From contig PFUQ01000104.1 of NCBI GenBank assembly GCA_002790175.1, positions 1-5,468 on the forward strand: a stretch of DNA of 5,468 nt, read 5' to 3'. This document shows, piece by piece, positions 4,928-5,468 of this stretch. Below the pieces are notes generated by a model. The model searched no databases. It saw only the letters and a list, made by a program, of their open reading frames with translations, and was not told the DNA's origin. Both the position numbers and the translations under genes were made by a program. Source of the DNA: Flavobacteriales bacterium CG_4_9_14_3_um_filter_32_8. Its GTDB lineage: Bacteria; Bacteroidota; Bacteroidia; Flavobacteriales_E; Vicingaceae. How positions within the stretch are numbered: the first letter of the stretch is position 1; the number at the start of each line of letters is the position of its first letter.

Positions 4928-5468
4928 ATGAATACAAAGAATAAATCAAAAATAACAGCTGAAGATTTAGGAGTAAAAAAAGTTTACCTTGAATCGGGCA
5001 TTGAAGTTAATCCTATTTATACTGCTGAGGATGTAGAAAATTCGAATAGCAAACACGAAATGCCAGGAGAATACCCTTTTACTCGAGGTATTCACAACAC
5101 CATGTATCGTAAACGACCTTTTACTATTCGTCAGTATGCTGGATTTGCATCTCCCGAAGAAACCAACGAACGTTTTCAGTTTTTAATTGCCAACGGACAA
5201 TCGGGTTTAAATGTTGCTTTTGATTTACCAACACAATGTGGTTTAGATTCTGACGACCCAAGAGCAATGGGAGAAGTTGGTCGTGTTGGAATGACAGTGG
5301 ATACTTTAGATGATTTTGAAATTGCTTTTAAAAATATTGATTTAGATAAAATTACAGTTTCATTAACCATCAACGGTTCAGCAATCATTGCTATTGCCAT
5401 GTATATTGCGATGGCAGAAAAAGCTGGTTATGACATCAGTAAATTAAGAGGAACGGCTCAAAATGATA
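4928..5468 (+). CDS. Methylmalonyl-CoA mutase catalytic (large) subunit, N-terminal part (3' end outside window)
   Basis: The first 180 residues match the start of the (beta/alpha)8 barrel of adenosylcobalamin-dependent acyl-CoA mutases: PGEYPFTRG (46-54), TMYRKRPFTIRQYAGF (58-73), ANGQSGLNVAFDLPTQCGLD (88-107), SDDPRAMGEVG (108-118), TINGSA (147-152), GTAQND (175-180). Tyr70 in RQYAGF corresponds to the substrate-facing Tyr89 of methylmalonyl-CoA mutase; isobutyryl-CoA mutase has Phe there, and 2-hydroxyisobutyryl-CoA mutase, as I recall, Ile. This favours a methylmalonyl- or ethylmalonyl-CoA substrate, though the second diagnostic residue (Arg207 in the Propionibacterium enzyme) is outside the window. 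The cobalamin domain is encoded separately just upstream. ATG 4928 is preceded by an A-rich leader without Shine-Dalgarno; the N-terminal lead before PGEYPFTRG has ordinary length. Confidence 0.93.
   Translation, partial: MNTKNKSKITAEDLGVKKVYLESGIEVNPIYTAEDVENSNSKHEMPGEYPFTRGIHNTMYRKRPFTIRQYAGFASPEETNERFQFLIANGQSGLNVAFDLPTQCGLDSDDPRAMGEVGRVGMTVDTLDDFEIAFKNIDLDKITVSLTINGSAIIAIAMYIAMAEKAGYDISKLRGTAQND

Overview
The window looks like AT-rich chromosomal DNA from a Bacteroidota bacterium, probably flavobacteria-like. The reasons are A-rich sequence rather than Shine-Dalgarno motifs before start codons, a GxxExxY-family gene, a GC-rich palindrome inserted in a gene, period-7 GAAG-type intergenic repeats, and protein relatives that I recognise from memory. 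No database search was possible. All genes lie on the + strand with short gaps or overlaps, which suggests one operon for CoA-thioester metabolism.

Layout: (1) the C-terminal end of an acyl-CoA dehydrogenase (1-401); (2) a 474-residue fusion of an HMG-CoA-synthase-like thiolase fold with a DUF35 zinc-ribbon/OB domain (398-1822), which starts inside the stop of the previous gene; (3) a small GxxExxY-family PD-(D/E)XK-like gene (1840-2223) bracketed by imperfect inverted repeats, resembling a small inserted element; (4) an SCP2-type thiolase (2284-3462), whose GTG start lies in the right inverted repeat; (5) a secreted, probably outer-membrane beta-barrel protein (3474-4457); (6) a stand-alone B12-binding subunit of an acyl-CoA mutase (4468-4839); (7) an 88-bp gap with oppositely oriented 7-bp repeats; (8) the first 180 codons of the mutase catalytic subunit (4928 to the window end).

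How the genes may work together: the dehydrogenase oxidises an acyl-CoA, the thiolase makes or cleaves a C-C bond with the HMGCS/DUF35 fusion as likely partner, and the two-part cobalamin mutase isomerises the carbon skeleton of a branched or dicarboxylic acyl-CoA. The thiolase/HMGCS/DUF35 set recalls the archaeal complex that channels acetoacetyl-CoA to HMG-CoA. Here, however, the HMGCS-like domain appears to have Thr where the catalytic Cys should be and Asn where the catalytic His should be, so it may be structural or do different chemistry. The substrate cannot be read from the window.

The most notable structures are two copies of one GC-rich palindrome inside the same gene, read in different phases, and the GxxExxY unit, whose ends coincide with the stop of one operon gene and the start of the next.
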